Assembly (NCBI GenBank): GCA_019421015.1
Contig: JAHZGC010000010.1
Location: forward strand, 1-64,000
DNA: 64,000 bases
Direction of reading: 5' to 3'
Origin: Coriobacteriaceae bacterium
Lineage (GTDB): Bacteria > Actinomycetota > Coriobacteriia > Coriobacteriales > UMGS124
The translations under genes were made by a program, and so were the position numbers. The notes under the pieces were generated by a model. The model saw nothing but the letters and a program-made list of their open reading frames with translations, searched no databases and was not told the DNA's origin. This document shows, one piece after another, positions 34,817 to 42,797 of the stretch (the first letter of the stretch is position 1; every line of letters starts with the position of its first letter).

Positions 34817-35609
34817 GTTTTGCCACCTCTTTTGCTAACTCCCGATAAGCTTCTGCACCTTTGCTGGATTTATCATATTCAATAATCGACATACCATAGC
34901 TCGGAGCTTCGCTGAGACGTACGTTTCTTGGTATAAGCGTTTTAAACATTTTATCGCCGAAGTAGTTCTTAACCTCATCAGCAACCTGCTTTGACAGAGA
35001 TGTACGAGAGTCGTACATCGTCATGAGAATGCCAAAGATATCGAGATTGGGATTCAAGCGCGCCTTAACCATCTTCATTGATTCCAGCAGCTTGCTGACA
35101 CCTTCGAGAGCATAGAACTCACATTGAATCGGCACAAGAATCGAGTCGCTGGCCGTAAGAGCATTTATCGTTAAAATACCCAGAGAAGGAGGACAATCTA
35201 TAAACACAAAGTCATAGTCATCTTTAATAGGTTGAAGAGCTTCCTTCAACCTCATCTCTCGCGCCATTGCAGACACAAGTTCAACCTCAGCCCCTGCAAG
35301 TTGAATGGTAGACGGAAGGATCGATACCTTGTTGCTTGTGGTTTCCAAAACAGCTTCTGACGCAGTCACGTCGTTAAGAATTGCGTCATAGACACTCTGC
35401 TCTATCGATGACTTATCAACACCAAGCCCACTGGTTGCATTGCCTTGAGGATCAAAGTCCACAACCAGAACCTTATAACCTTTCTCTGCAAGGGCAGCAG
35501 AAAGATTGACAGCGGTGGTGGATTTTCCCACTCCACCTTTCTGGTTAATTATCGATATAACCTTCGTTGGCTGATCTGGCTTCTTACGTTTACCGTCCTT
35601 TTTACCCAT
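34809..35609 (-). CDS. parA: Chromosome-partitioning ATPase ParA/Soj
   Basis: Deviant Walker A KGGVGKSTTAVNLSAAL, the DFDPQGNATSGL switch and DFVFIDCPPSLG Walker B are all present in a 266-residue protein. Start at ATG 35607-35609 is preferred because GGGAGA lies just upstream; another in-frame ATG 12 bp earlier (35621) has no such site. The C-terminal half (LIPRNVRLSEAPSYGMSI) is of chromosomal Soj type. ParA forms ATP-dependent DNA-bound dimers that move ParB-parS complexes. parB follows with overlapping stop and start. A parS site lies 43 bp upstream, so ParB may also repress the promoter. Confidence 0.96.
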   Translation of the reverse strand: MGKKDGKRKKPDQPTKVISIINQKGGVGKSTTAVNLSAALAEKGYKVLVVDFDPQGNATSGLGVDKSSIEQSVYDAILNDVTASEAVLETTSNKVSILPSTIQLAGAEVELVSAMAREMRLKEALQPIKDDYDFVFIDCPPSLGILTINALTASDSILVPIQCEFYALEGVSKLLESMKMVKARLNPNLDIFGILMTMYDSRTSLSKQVADEVKNYFGDKMFKTLIPRNVRLSEAPSYGMSIIEYDKSSKGAEAYRELAKEVAKRG

Positions 35610-35651
35610 ACCATCTCCCATGAGTGTATTTCAGCTAGATTCAGAAGAGGC

Positions 35652-35673
35652 AGATGTTTCACGTGAAACATCT
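35652..35673. other. parS site 2 inside a 22-bp perfect palindrome
   Basis: TGTTTCACGTGAAACA at 35655-35670 between rsmG and parA, extended to a 22-bp palindrome by AGA on one side and TCT on the other. Confidence 0.93.
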
Positions 35674-35699
35674 TTACTACTCTGGTTTACCAGATTACC

Positions 35700-36485
35700 T
35701 TATGCAAGCGGCTCCTTGTTTGCCAAACCTACCGCACGTGGAAGCTTCAGAGAAGGTTCTTTGACTTTGGCATAATCGAATATGACACGTTGACCCATAT
35801 CGTTTGGCAGATCAATCATCCTCTTTGAAGCCAGCTTGAACCCACACAAATTTGCAGCCTTTTCTCCTGAGGTCAATTCTTCCTCAGTGGGCTGTCCTTT
35901 GGAAACAAGCAAATGACCATCGTGAGGCAAGAACGGAGCTGCATATTCAAGAAGCACAGGCAGCGAAGCGACAGCACGAGCGGTGACACAGCCAAAATCA
36001 TGCTTATGGTAGTTGGCATGTTCTTCTAGACGCTCAGTTGACGTATAGAGCTGATTCTCAAGATGAAGAGCATGGATAAAGCCCTTCACGGCAGCAATTT
36101 TCTTTCGAACTGAGTCACAGAGTTCACCTGTACGGAGCGGACGCATAATCGCCAATGGAATACCTGGAAAACCAGCGCCGCAACCCATGTCCAAAAAGGG
36201 GAGCTCTTGAATATATTCTTCTTGGGCATCGAACTCCTGAAGTAAGGTTAAGGAGTCTAACAGGTGAAGAACTAAGGCCTTGTCCCATTCACGTATGGCC
36301 GTAAGGTTCAAAGAGCAGTTTTTAATGAGCACCAGCTGTAGATATTCGATAAGCTCTTTTGCTTGACTATCTTCTATATCGATATGCATCTGACCACAAA
36401 GACCAACGAGCTTTTGTGCCTCATCTTCTATAGAGATATTCTCATATATCGACGGATCACGTTTTGGAGTATCCATATCCACCAT
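35700..36485 (-). CDS. rsmG: 16S rRNA (G527-N7) methyltransferase
   Basis: 261 residues. Motif I FLDMGCGAGFPGIPLAI (about 97-113) is the SAM-binding signature of RsmG; NLTAIRE upstream and the ARAVASLPVLLEYAAPFL segment are also typical. The enzyme methylates G527 of 16S rRNA; loss gives low-level streptomycin resistance. ATG 36483-36485 has only a weak GGGA upstream; an in-frame ATG 9 bp further in (36476) is possible. rsmG lies between jag and parA, as in many Gram-positive origins. A terminator separates it from jag. Confidence 0.94.
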   Translation of the reverse strand: MVDMDTPKRDPSIYENISIEDEAQKLVGLCGQMHIDIEDSQAKELIEYLQLVLIKNCSLNLTAIREWDKALVLHLLDSLTLLQEFDAQEEYIQELPFLDMGCGAGFPGIPLAIMRPLRTGELCDSVRKKIAAVKGFIHALHLENQLYTSTERLEEHANYHKHDFGCVTARAVASLPVLLEYAAPFLPHDGHLLVSKGQPTEEELTSGEKAANLCGFKLASKRMIDLPNDMGQRVIFDYAKVKEPSLKLPRAVGLANKEPLA

Positions 36486-36617
36486 TCCCAGTCACTGCCA
36501 TCTAAGTGATAAAAGTATACCGAGTTACCAGCCTTCGATTGGCCGTGTTTGACGGTAATGGGAACTCCCTGCTGAACATTCATCGCCAAAAAGTCTTGTG
36601 TCAAAAAGTTTTGGCAG

Positions 36618-36649
36618 AAAAAAGGGCGAAGCTCGAAAGCCTCGCCCTT
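36618..36649 (-). terminator. Terminator of jag/khpB
   Basis: On the minus strand AAGGGCGAGGC and GCTTCGCCCTT form an imperfect stem followed by TTTTTTCT, 47 bp past the jag stop. Between this and rsmG (36486-36617) I see no gene. Confidence 0.9.
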
Positions 36650-36695
36650 GTTAATAGATCTCACGGGACCTTATTGAACAGCATGTGAGTGTCGC

Positions 36696-37322
36696 TTACT
36701 GTTTACGACGGTCCTTGTTATTGGGGACTACCACAACAAAGCGATTCGGCTCTGCGCCTTCAGAGTGCGTGGTGATACCAGAAACATTTCTCAACGTAAG
36801 ATGCACGATACGTCGCTCATAAGGCTTCATGGGATGCATCCGCACCTCACAATGGCGAGACAGCGCCTTATTGGCACTGCTATGAGCAATACTCTCAAGC
36901 TTCTGACGCCGACGATTCTTATATCCCTCGACATCTATCACTACCGGGTAACGGAAGCCAAGTCTGTTGTTAAGCAGTAGCGTGAACATATACTGGAACG
37001 ATTCAAGTGTCTTGCCGTGACGACCAATAAGCAGGGCGAGGTCTGCATTTCCCACATCAAGTATTAACTCACCCTCACCGCCGTCGTATTCGTCAATATC
37101 CGCATCCGCTGCGCCAAAATAACCCAGCATCGTACGAAGAATTACAAGGGCAGTGTCAGCAATGTAATCTAGCTCTTCATCGGTCAAGCCTTCATGAGCC
37201 TTATACTTACGGGCAATCTCAACAAAATCGCTCGGGATATTGCTTTCAAACACCGGCTCCTCCATGACATTGGCAGCCGTATCCTCCAATACCTCGGCAC
37301 TTTCGAGCAGTTCCTCATCCAT
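36696..37322 (-). CDS. khpB: RNA-binding protein KhpB (Jag): KH and R3H domains
   Basis: 208 residues. The acidic first 35 residues replace the Jag_N domain found in Bacillota. A KH domain with LIGRHGKTLESFQ (GxxG loop at 100-103) runs to about 140, then an R3H domain with ERRIVH (R-x3-H) to the basic end KDRRKQ. The protein binds RNA with KhpA and affects cell elongation and translation in streptococci; the target here is unknown. It follows yidC in the same direction with a 98-bp gap that contains a parS palindrome. Confidence 0.92.
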   Translation of the reverse strand: MDEELLESAEVLEDTAANVMEEPVFESNIPSDFVEIARKYKAHEGLTDEELDYIADTALVILRTMLGYFGAADADIDEYDGGEGELILDVGNADLALLIGRHGKTLESFQYMFTLLLNNRLGFRYPVVIDVEGYKNRRRQKLESIAHSSANKALSRHCEVRMHPMKPYERRIVHLTLRNVSGITTHSEGAEPNRFVVVVPNNKDRRKQ

Positions 37323-37355
37323 AGTCTTATCCGTCCTATCCTGACCTCAATACTC

Positions 37356-37391
37356 ATCGCCTCGATGTTTCACGTGAAACATCGAGGCGAT
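37356..37391. other. parS site 3 inside a 36-bp perfect palindrome
   Basis: TGTTTCACGTGAAACA at 37366-37381 is flanked on each side by ATCGCCTCGA/TCGAGGCGAT. The palindrome lies between yidC and jag, 29 bp after the yidC stop on the minus strand, so the transcript would form a strong hairpin there. Confidence 0.93.
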
Positions 37392-37420
37392 ATAAAACGA
37401 GATTATCTCAATGACCCAAC

Positions 37421-38167
37421 CTAACGCTTCTTAGTAGGACGAGGCTTCTTGATCTTGCGAACCACATTCACCTCAACAGGTTTGGTAGCCGCCAACGCCG
37501 CCTGTTCAGCCTTTACCTCGTCCTTCTTCTTCTTAAAGATGAGCTGCTGCTGAATGACACCCCAACCACTCGAGGTAACCCAGTAAAGAACCACACCAGC
37601 AGGGGAGGACCAACCAACGAACAGCATCATGACGGTCATAACCAGCCCCATGCCCTTGGTCATGGAGTTGGAGTTGCCTTGAAGATACATGGGAAGAAAT
37701 GTAAGGATGCCAAAAAGAAGAACAAAGATGATGTAAGGAATGGCGGTAAGGAAACCATCGGACCCAAGCACGCCGCCGGCGCTGTTGGCGAGAGAGGGAA
37801 GGATATCGTAGAATGCCGCCTCCGCAGGAACGCGGTCACGCAGAACCGAGAAGAGGGCGAAGAAGATCGGCATCTGAATGAGCATGGGAAGACAGCCCGC
37901 CAGCGGGTTGAACTTATGCTCTGAGTAGAACTTCATCATCTCTTCGTTGAGCCGCTGAGGATCATCGGCATACTTAGTCTGAATTTCCTGCAGCATGGGG
38001 GTAACCACCTGCATATCAGCCATCGACTTCTGCTGCTTAAACGTCAACGGCAACAGAAGCAAACGAATCACGACGGTGAAAAGAATGATTGCCAAGCCCC
38101 AATCACCGATAAAACCCTCTAATCCTGCAATGCAGTCATAGAGGAAGTTGATAAACCATTCCCACAT
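37421..38167 (-). CDS. yidC: Membrane protein insertase YidC/Oxa1
   Basis: 248 residues, Gram-positive type without the large periplasmic domain. Membrane segments include GDWGLAIILFTVVIRLLLLPLTFKQQ with the conserved hydrophilic-groove Arg, and later FNPLAGCLPMLIQMPIFFALF, IPYIIFVLLFGILTFL and FVGWSSPAGVVLYWVTSSGW. The C terminus is basic (KIKKPRPTKKR). It inserts membrane proteins alone or with SecYEG. ATG 38165-38167 follows GGAGGAG. It lies in the conserved rpmH-rnpA-yidD-yidC-jag order. Confidence 0.96.
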   Translation of the reverse strand: MWEWFINFLYDCIAGLEGFIGDWGLAIILFTVVIRLLLLPLTFKQQKSMADMQVVTPMLQEIQTKYADDPQRLNEEMMKFYSEHKFNPLAGCLPMLIQMPIFFALFSVLRDRVPAEAAFYDILPSLANSAGGVLGSDGFLTAIPYIIFVLLFGILTFLPMYLQGNSNSMTKGMGLVMTVMMLFVGWSSPAGVVLYWVTSSGWGVIQQQLIFKKKKDEVKAEQAALAATKPVEVNVVRKIKKPRPTKKR

Positions 38168-38224
38168 AGCTCCTCCGGGCGTGTGGTGTCGCTAGGTCGC
38201 AACAACGAATAGAGACAAGGCCGT

Positions 38225-38539
38225 TCAAAGAGAGTCGTGATGTCGGTTCTTGGAAGCAAAGAACTCGAACACCTCCGGCACGGGATCATAGCCACCCTCA
38301 TGAAACGGATGGCATCGCAAGATACGCTTCGCTGCAAGCCAACTCCCCCGTAGAGCCCCAAAACGTTCAACAGCTTCAAGGGCATACTGAGAGCAGGTTG
38401 GAACATAACGGCAGCAGGCTGGGAAACGAGGGGAGATACAAGAGCGGTAGAACTGAATCAAGCAGAGAACGCACCACTTTGGCACGCCCGCCACCCGATG
38501 CAGCATACGCCCCAGCACACTATCTCCTTGCTCGATCAA
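38225..38539 (-). CDS. yidD: Membrane protein insertion efficiency factor YidD
   Basis: 104 residues with the YidD signature LIQFYRSCISPRFP...CRYVPTCSQYALEAVERFG and HPFHEGGYDPVP. The start is TTG 38537-38539 overlapping the rnpA stop (TTGA); a later in-frame ATG at MLHRVAG would also fit. YidD is thought to assist membrane protein insertion with YidC. It is translationally coupled to rnpA and 57 bp from yidC. Confidence 0.92.
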   Translation of the reverse strand: MIEQGDSVLGRMLHRVAGVPKWCVLCLIQFYRSCISPRFPACCRYVPTCSQYALEAVERFGALRGSWLAAKRILRCHPFHEGGYDPVPEVFEFFASKNRHHDSL

Positions 38540-38865
38540 CGCAAACCAGCTTTACGCAACAGGTACGCCAGGGATGCAACGACCTTCTCGTGAGACGCCG
38601 TCCGTGTACGCGGGGTCGCCATGAGCAGGACATCATATCCCGGCACCGGAAGCCGGTTTTCGTGAGCAACCGCCCGCAAGATGCGTTTGCTGCGGTTTCT
38701 CACGACAGCATTGCCGAGTTTTTTCCCAGCTATAAACGCAACGCGACCACGAGGGTCGCGTTGGTCAGTCGTTTGTTTGACTATGATGCGAATCTCGCCG
38801 CTTGAAAACCGAGTGCCCTGATTAAAGACTTCACTAATCTGGTCACTGGACTTAATGGTATCCAT
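38536..38865 (-). CDS. rnpA: RNase P protein component
   Basis: 109 residues from ATG 38863-38865. The motif GRVAFIAGKKLGNAVVRNRSKRILRAV holds the RNR signature that contacts the P RNA, and the N terminus SSDQISEVFNQGTRFSS has the phenylalanines that bind the pre-tRNA leader. An in-frame TTG about 11 codons earlier is possible, but longer forms run into rpmH. With RNase P RNA it matures tRNA 5' ends. It is between rpmH and yidD as usual. Confidence 0.93.
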   Translation of the reverse strand: MDTIKSSDQISEVFNQGTRFSSGEIRIIVKQTTDQRDPRGRVAFIAGKKLGNAVVRNRSKRILRAVAHENRLPVPGYDVLLMATPRTRTASHEKVVASLAYLLRKAGLR

Positions 38866-38893
38866 TCGGCCAATCAACGCCTGCGGGTGCAAA

Positions 38894-39049
38894 CTACTTC
38901 GTGTTGCGCTCGTCAGAAACGGTGAGCTTGCTGCGACCCTTGCGACGACGACGGGCAAGGACCTTACGGCCGTTCTTGGTAGCCATGCGAGCACGGAAGC
39001 CGTGGGTCTTCAGACGCTTCCGCTTATTAGGCTGATACGTGCGCTTCAT
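38894..39049 (-). CDS. rpmH: Ribosomal protein bL34
   Basis: 51 residues starting MKRTYQPNKRKRLKTHGF at ATG 39047-39049, 7 bp after GGAGGA. Nearly every position matches the bL34 family, followed by a C-terminal extension of about 6 residues (SDERNTK). It is the first gene left of oriC and heads the leftward operon. Confidence 0.98.
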   Translation of the reverse strand: MKRTYQPNKRKRLKTHGFRARMATKNGRKVLARRRRKGRSKLTVSDERNTK

Positions 39050-39668
39050 CAAAATCCTCCTGGCGTATATAAGCTGCAATAGCAGTAGAAACAGCTTACC
39101 AATTCTAGCCACAAGACAGGGGAGTGTCAACGAAATCCCAGCTAAACGACGGTAAACCACTTTCAAGAAATCTTGAATCCATATGGTTAGCATATTTGAA
39201 TCAGTCTCAACAGCCCATCCAGCGGCAATGGCAAGTTATCCTCAACTGTTCAACAAGTTTTTCAACAATGGAATGTTTCAGAGGCACATGCTGATTTTCC
39301 ACATTTCAATGGAATATTCCACATTATTTCTCACAAACTAAGATAGTTTTCAACATTTGTGAAAAATTATGTTGAAAACTCCGTTAATAATACTGATAAC
39401 CGACCGTTTTTCATGGTGAAAACTTTTACATCAAACAATTCAACGGAGTATTAAACACCCCGGTAGATGCCCCATTCGAATCTTCCACTTATCAACAGCA
39501 GGCTATGGAAAGTTGGGTCATATTCAGATGACTTGGAGTTTTACCTGGTAAATACCGCAGCGTATGCGCATGGAAAGTTTCATGACTGATTATTTGTAAT
39601 CAATATTGATATTTATAAGCGAGTACCATAACTTTCCACACTCCACTCAGGAAGGGGCTGCATGCGCC
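39050..39668. other. Putative chromosomal origin oriC (rpmH-dnaA side intergenic region)
   Basis: A 619-bp gap between divergent gene blocks, sharply AT-richer than its surroundings, especially 39260-39470. Candidate DnaA boxes that differ from TTATCCACA by one or two bases: TTATCCTCA (39236-39244), TTTTCCACA (39295-39303), TATTCCACA (39315-39323), TTATCAACA (39489-39497) and CTTTCCACA (39632-39640), all in one orientation. Repeated TTCAACA/TTGAAAAC elements (39252-39440) lie among them. All genes left point left and all genes right point right, which suits a bidirectional origin. The unwinding element cannot be fixed by eye. The gap must also hold promoters for rpmH and for the GHKL/dnaA unit; their exact -10/-35 are not clear. 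Confidence 0.8.
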
Positions 39669-40934
39669 ATGGCCAAAACGTTTTACCCCTTCGTTGATGG
39701 GGACGACAACACCGCTGACCAGGAAGGACTCGCCAACCCGAGCTCTTCGGCACGCATCGCGGTCTATGACAGCATGACCATGGCCCCCCGTGTGGAAATC
39801 ATCGAGCCCACGGACATCAGAACCTACCTCGACGAGATCACAAAGACCGTCTTTGAGCTTGCCTCCCAGCAAGGCGGAGACTGGTCTTTCATGCTCATCC
39901 GCGAACTGGTGGAAAATTTCATCCACGCTTCGTTCATCGAGCCGTCCATATCAATCCTCGACAAAGGCCAGACTCTCGTGTTCAGCGACCAAGGGCCCGG
40001 CATTCCCAACAAGCCGGCAGCCCTCAAGCCGTCGTTCTCCTCGGCCACCAAAGCCATGAAACGCTACATACGCGGGGTTGGAAGCGGTCTGCCCATCGTC
40101 GAAGAGCAGCTTAAGCTGCGCAACGGGACGCTTACCATCGAGGACAACCTCGGGCATGGGACCATCGTGACCGTCTCGCTCGTTCCCGGGCGCAATGATT
40201 GCCACCAGACCGAGCCCGAGCCCCCTGCATCCAGCTCCTACCCGGCCGCCCCGACCCCGATGGGATACCCATCTCAGACCGCCGGGCCAATCGAAGGTTG
40301 CGGCATGCAGCAGCCTCCCTACCCGTACGGCAACCCCTACGGAGGTGGAGGGTACCCCAACGTCGTAGCCCCCTACGGCATGCAGCCTCAGGCCCAGTTC
40401 CAACCACCGCAGCCCCAACAACCCTACGGCTATCCGGGAGCCTACGGCTACCAACCGCAGCCTCAGCCGTATCCAGGCTACCCCATGGGCAGCACAGCCA
40501 CCTCGCACATGCAGACGGCCCCCAACCCCTACGGGTATGGAGGGGCTCCCATGCCGAACTATCAACCCTACGGGGCGTATGGGGCATACGGGGCCGCACA
40601 GCCAGGTGGATTGGGGGACCAAAGCGCCTTTCCCGTACAGCCGGTACCCATGGCACCCATCGAACCGGCGCAGACGCCAGCGAACCAGCCAGCAACGGGT
40701 CACGTGCAGCTCACCAAAGAGCAAGAAGACATCCTGCGCCTCTTCGCACATATAGAGCGCGTCGGCGGCGTGGACCTCACCAGGGAGCTGGGAATGGCGC
40801 CCGCCACGGCGTCTCGACGCCTCACCGCACTTGCAAAGGCGGGGCACATCATTAAAGAAGAGGGCAAACAGAAGTACATGCTCACCGGAGAGGGCGAGCT
40901 CGTGCTCGCACAGCTCTTGAAAAGCGAAGGGTAA
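39669..40934 (+). CDS. GHKL ATPase-HTH fusion protein located between oriC and dnaA, 421 aa
   Basis: Residues about 40-172 are a GHKL (histidine-kinase-type) ATPase: N box RELVENFIHA (79-88, Asn83), G1 box SDQGPGIP (106-113), GVGSGLPIVEEQ (137-147) and HGTIVTVSLV. No phosphoacceptor His domain or membrane helix is present, so it looks like the SpoIIAB/RsbW or MutL-like use of this fold rather than a sensor kinase. Residues about 180-345 are a low-complexity linker of Pro, Tyr, Gly and Gln (PYGYPGAYGYQPQPQPYPGY). The last 70 residues form a winged helix-turn-helix (DLTRELGMAPATASRRLTALAKAGHI). ATG 39669 follows AGGAAGGGG. The stop is 6 bp before dnaA, so the genes are almost certainly cotranscribed. 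Role unknown; control of dnaA or of initiation is an attractive guess. Confidence 0.8.
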   Translation: MAKTFYPFVDGDDNTADQEGLANPSSSARIAVYDSMTMAPRVEIIEPTDIRTYLDEITKTVFELASQQGGDWSFMLIRELVENFIHASFIEPSISILDKGQTLVFSDQGPGIPNKPAALKPSFSSATKAMKRYIRGVGSGLPIVEEQLKLRNGTLTIEDNLGHGTIVTVSLVPGRNDCHQTEPEPPASSSYPAAPTPMGYPSQTAGPIEGCGMQQPPYPYGNPYGGGGYPNVVAPYGMQPQAQFQPPQPQQPYGYPGAYGYQPQPQPYPGYPMGSTATSHMQTAPNPYGYGGAPMPNYQPYGAYGAYGAAQPGGLGDQSAFPVQPVPMAPIEPAQTPANQPATGHVQLTKEQEDILRLFAHIERVGGVDLTRELGMAPATASRRLTALAKAGHIIKEEGKQKYMLTGEGELVLAQLLKSEG

Positions 40935-40940
40935 ACGAGT

Positions 40941-42797
40941 ATGCAGATGAACCTCTCGGCCGAAGACGCCGCCATGCTCTGGAGCGATGTTGCGGGAATG
41001 GCTCACGACGGCCCCGACCCGGCCATCATCCCATGGATCGAACGTCTGTCTCCCGTCTCGCTGGAAAACGGCATTATGACCGTCTCCACCAGGCAGAACT
41101 GGACGGCAAAAAAGATCATGGGCGAGTTCAAGCCCCTCATAGAGGAACTGCTCCACGAGATTACGCTCGAGCCTATTGCGCTCAACGTGGTGGTGGATTC
41201 TCCGACGTTTCACGTGGAACCATCAGCAAACCCGGTGCCCGCCTCGGTGGCAACTCCGGCCGTCATCGCACCCACGTCAGCCCCGGCCCCATCGGCCGCC
41301 TCACCCGCCGCGGGTCCTCTTACAAGCAAAGCAGCCGTCTCTGCACCTGAACCGGCATACCAGCCAACCCCCCAACCCACGGGAGGCACCACAGTTCAGG
41401 CCACCCAACGCCCCTCGGCGGCGGCCCTTGTGGGAGCCGCAAACCGGGCGAGACTTGCCGGTACGGCAAGCAGCGAGGCGGCGGCAGCCTATGCGCCCGG
41501 GATGACGCCTGCGCAGGCACTGGCGCGAGCCAACCTCGCAACCCAGGAACACGCACAGGAACCCGATTCGGAACGACCCGAGCCTGTCGTCTTGCCCGAA
41601 CCTGTCGTACCCCCCGTCATCGATAGCCGGGCCATGGCCCAGTCCGAATGCGCCCCCGCAGCCACCACGTGCGAGAACGACCCAGGAACCCGGGCAATCG
41701 CCCCGGCTGCAAGCCCCGTGCCGATTCTCGACGACGGCGCCATCCCCGCGTCCGCCATCACCACGGGATTCACCGACTTCAATTTTGACACCTACATCGT
41801 GGGAGAGGCCAACAGCATCGCCTACAACATGGCCCAGGCGGTGGCGGAGCAGCCGGGTAGTGTTCCCAACCCCCTGTTCATCTGGGGGCCGAGCGGCAAC
41901 GGAAAAACCCACCTGCTGCTCTCGATCCTCAACTACATCGGCGAGCACCAGCACGGCCTCACCGCCCGCTACGTTGCCTCAAACACCTTTGTCGAGCAGT
42001 ATGTGGACGACATCAGGAACAAGAAGCTCAAGGGTCGGGAGGTGCTCAAAGAGTACCGTGACATCGACGTGCTGCTCGTAGACGACGTGCAGTTCTTCGA
42101 AGACAAGCAGGAGTCGGTCACCACCTTCTTCGATATCTTTAACCAGCTCATGCTCGACGGCAAGCAAATCGTGCTGGCGGCCGACATTCCACCCGACTAC
42201 CTCGACCTCGACGACCGTATGCGCACGCGCTTCGGCATGGGGCTCGTGGTTGACATCAAGGCACCGACCTACGAGATGAAGCGTTCGATCCTCAAGAGCT
42301 TCTACGAGCGGTGCCGGGGCCGGATGCAGTGGTGCAGGACCGAGATACCCGACAGCCTCTTTGATCCCATGGCGCGGCTTGCACCCGACAACCCCCGCAA
42401 CATGCAGGGGCTTATCACCAGTCTCATGATCAAAGCCGACACCGACCCCAGCGTCCTCTCGCTGGACGGCATCAAGTCCGCAGTGAACGACCTGTTCAAG
42501 ACCACAGTTGCGGTGAGCCTGGACTTGATTATTAAAAAAGTAAGTAATTCTTACGAGGTATCCGTCGAAGACATGAAAGGCCAGTCGCGAACCCGTGCCA
42601 TCAGCGAGGCCCGTCAGATTGCCATGTGGATGGCCCGCCAGCTGACCGACGAGTCCTACGAGGCCATCGGCGAGGCGCTCGGCGGCCGCGACCACTCGAC
42701 GGTTTACTATAGCATCAGCAAGGTCGAGAAGAAGATCGAGGCCGACAAGAGCTACTCCTGCAAACTCGACCGCTTGAGAAACGAGATCGTGAGCTAG
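40941..42797 (+). CDS. dnaA: Chromosomal replication initiator DnaA
   Basis: 618 residues, longer than the usual 450-500 because domain II is a low-complexity Ala/Pro/Thr-rich linker (about 90-260). Domain I holds SPVSLENGIMTVSTRQNWTAKKIMGEF. The AAA+ domain has Walker A GPSGNGKT (316-323; most DnaA have GGVGLGKT), Walker B DVLLVDDVQF, the arginine-finger region MRTRFGMGL and sensor motifs. Domain IV ends with DMKGQSRTRAISEARQIAMWMARQL and GGRDHSTV, the DnaA-box binding signature. It melts oriC and loads helicase. A degenerate parS occurs in the linker codons at 41206-41221. It follows the GHKL-HTH gene by 6 bp; 333 bp separate it from dnaN. Confidence 0.97.
   Translation: MQMNLSAEDAAMLWSDVAGMAHDGPDPAIIPWIERLSPVSLENGIMTVSTRQNWTAKKIMGEFKPLIEELLHEITLEPIALNVVVDSPTFHVEPSANPVPASVATPAVIAPTSAPAPSAASPAAGPLTSKAAVSAPEPAYQPTPQPTGGTTVQATQRPSAAALVGAANRARLAGTASSEAAAAYAPGMTPAQALARANLATQEHAQEPDSERPEPVVLPEPVVPPVIDSRAMAQSECAPAATTCENDPGTRAIAPAASPVPILDDGAIPASAITTGFTDFNFDTYIVGEANSIAYNMAQAVAEQPGSVPNPLFIWGPSGNGKTHLLLSILNYIGEHQHGLTARYVASNTFVEQYVDDIRNKKLKGREVLKEYRDIDVLLVDDVQFFEDKQESVTTFFDIFNQLMLDGKQIVLAADIPPDYLDLDDRMRTRFGMGLVVDIKAPTYEMKRSILKSFYERCRGRMQWCRTEIPDSLFDPMARLAPDNPRNMQGLITSLMIKADTDPSVLSLDGIKSAVNDLFKTTVAVSLDLIIKKVSNSYEVSVEDMKGQSRTRAISEARQIAMWMARQLTDESYEAIGEALGGRDHSTVYYSISKVEKKIEADKSYSCKLDRLRNEIVS
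41206..41221. other. Degenerate parS-like site in the dnaA linker
   Basis: CGTTTCACGTGGAACC differs from TGTTTCACGTGAAACA at three positions but keeps the TTTCACGTG core. It lies within coding sequence, so binding by ParB is uncertain. Confidence 0.4.
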
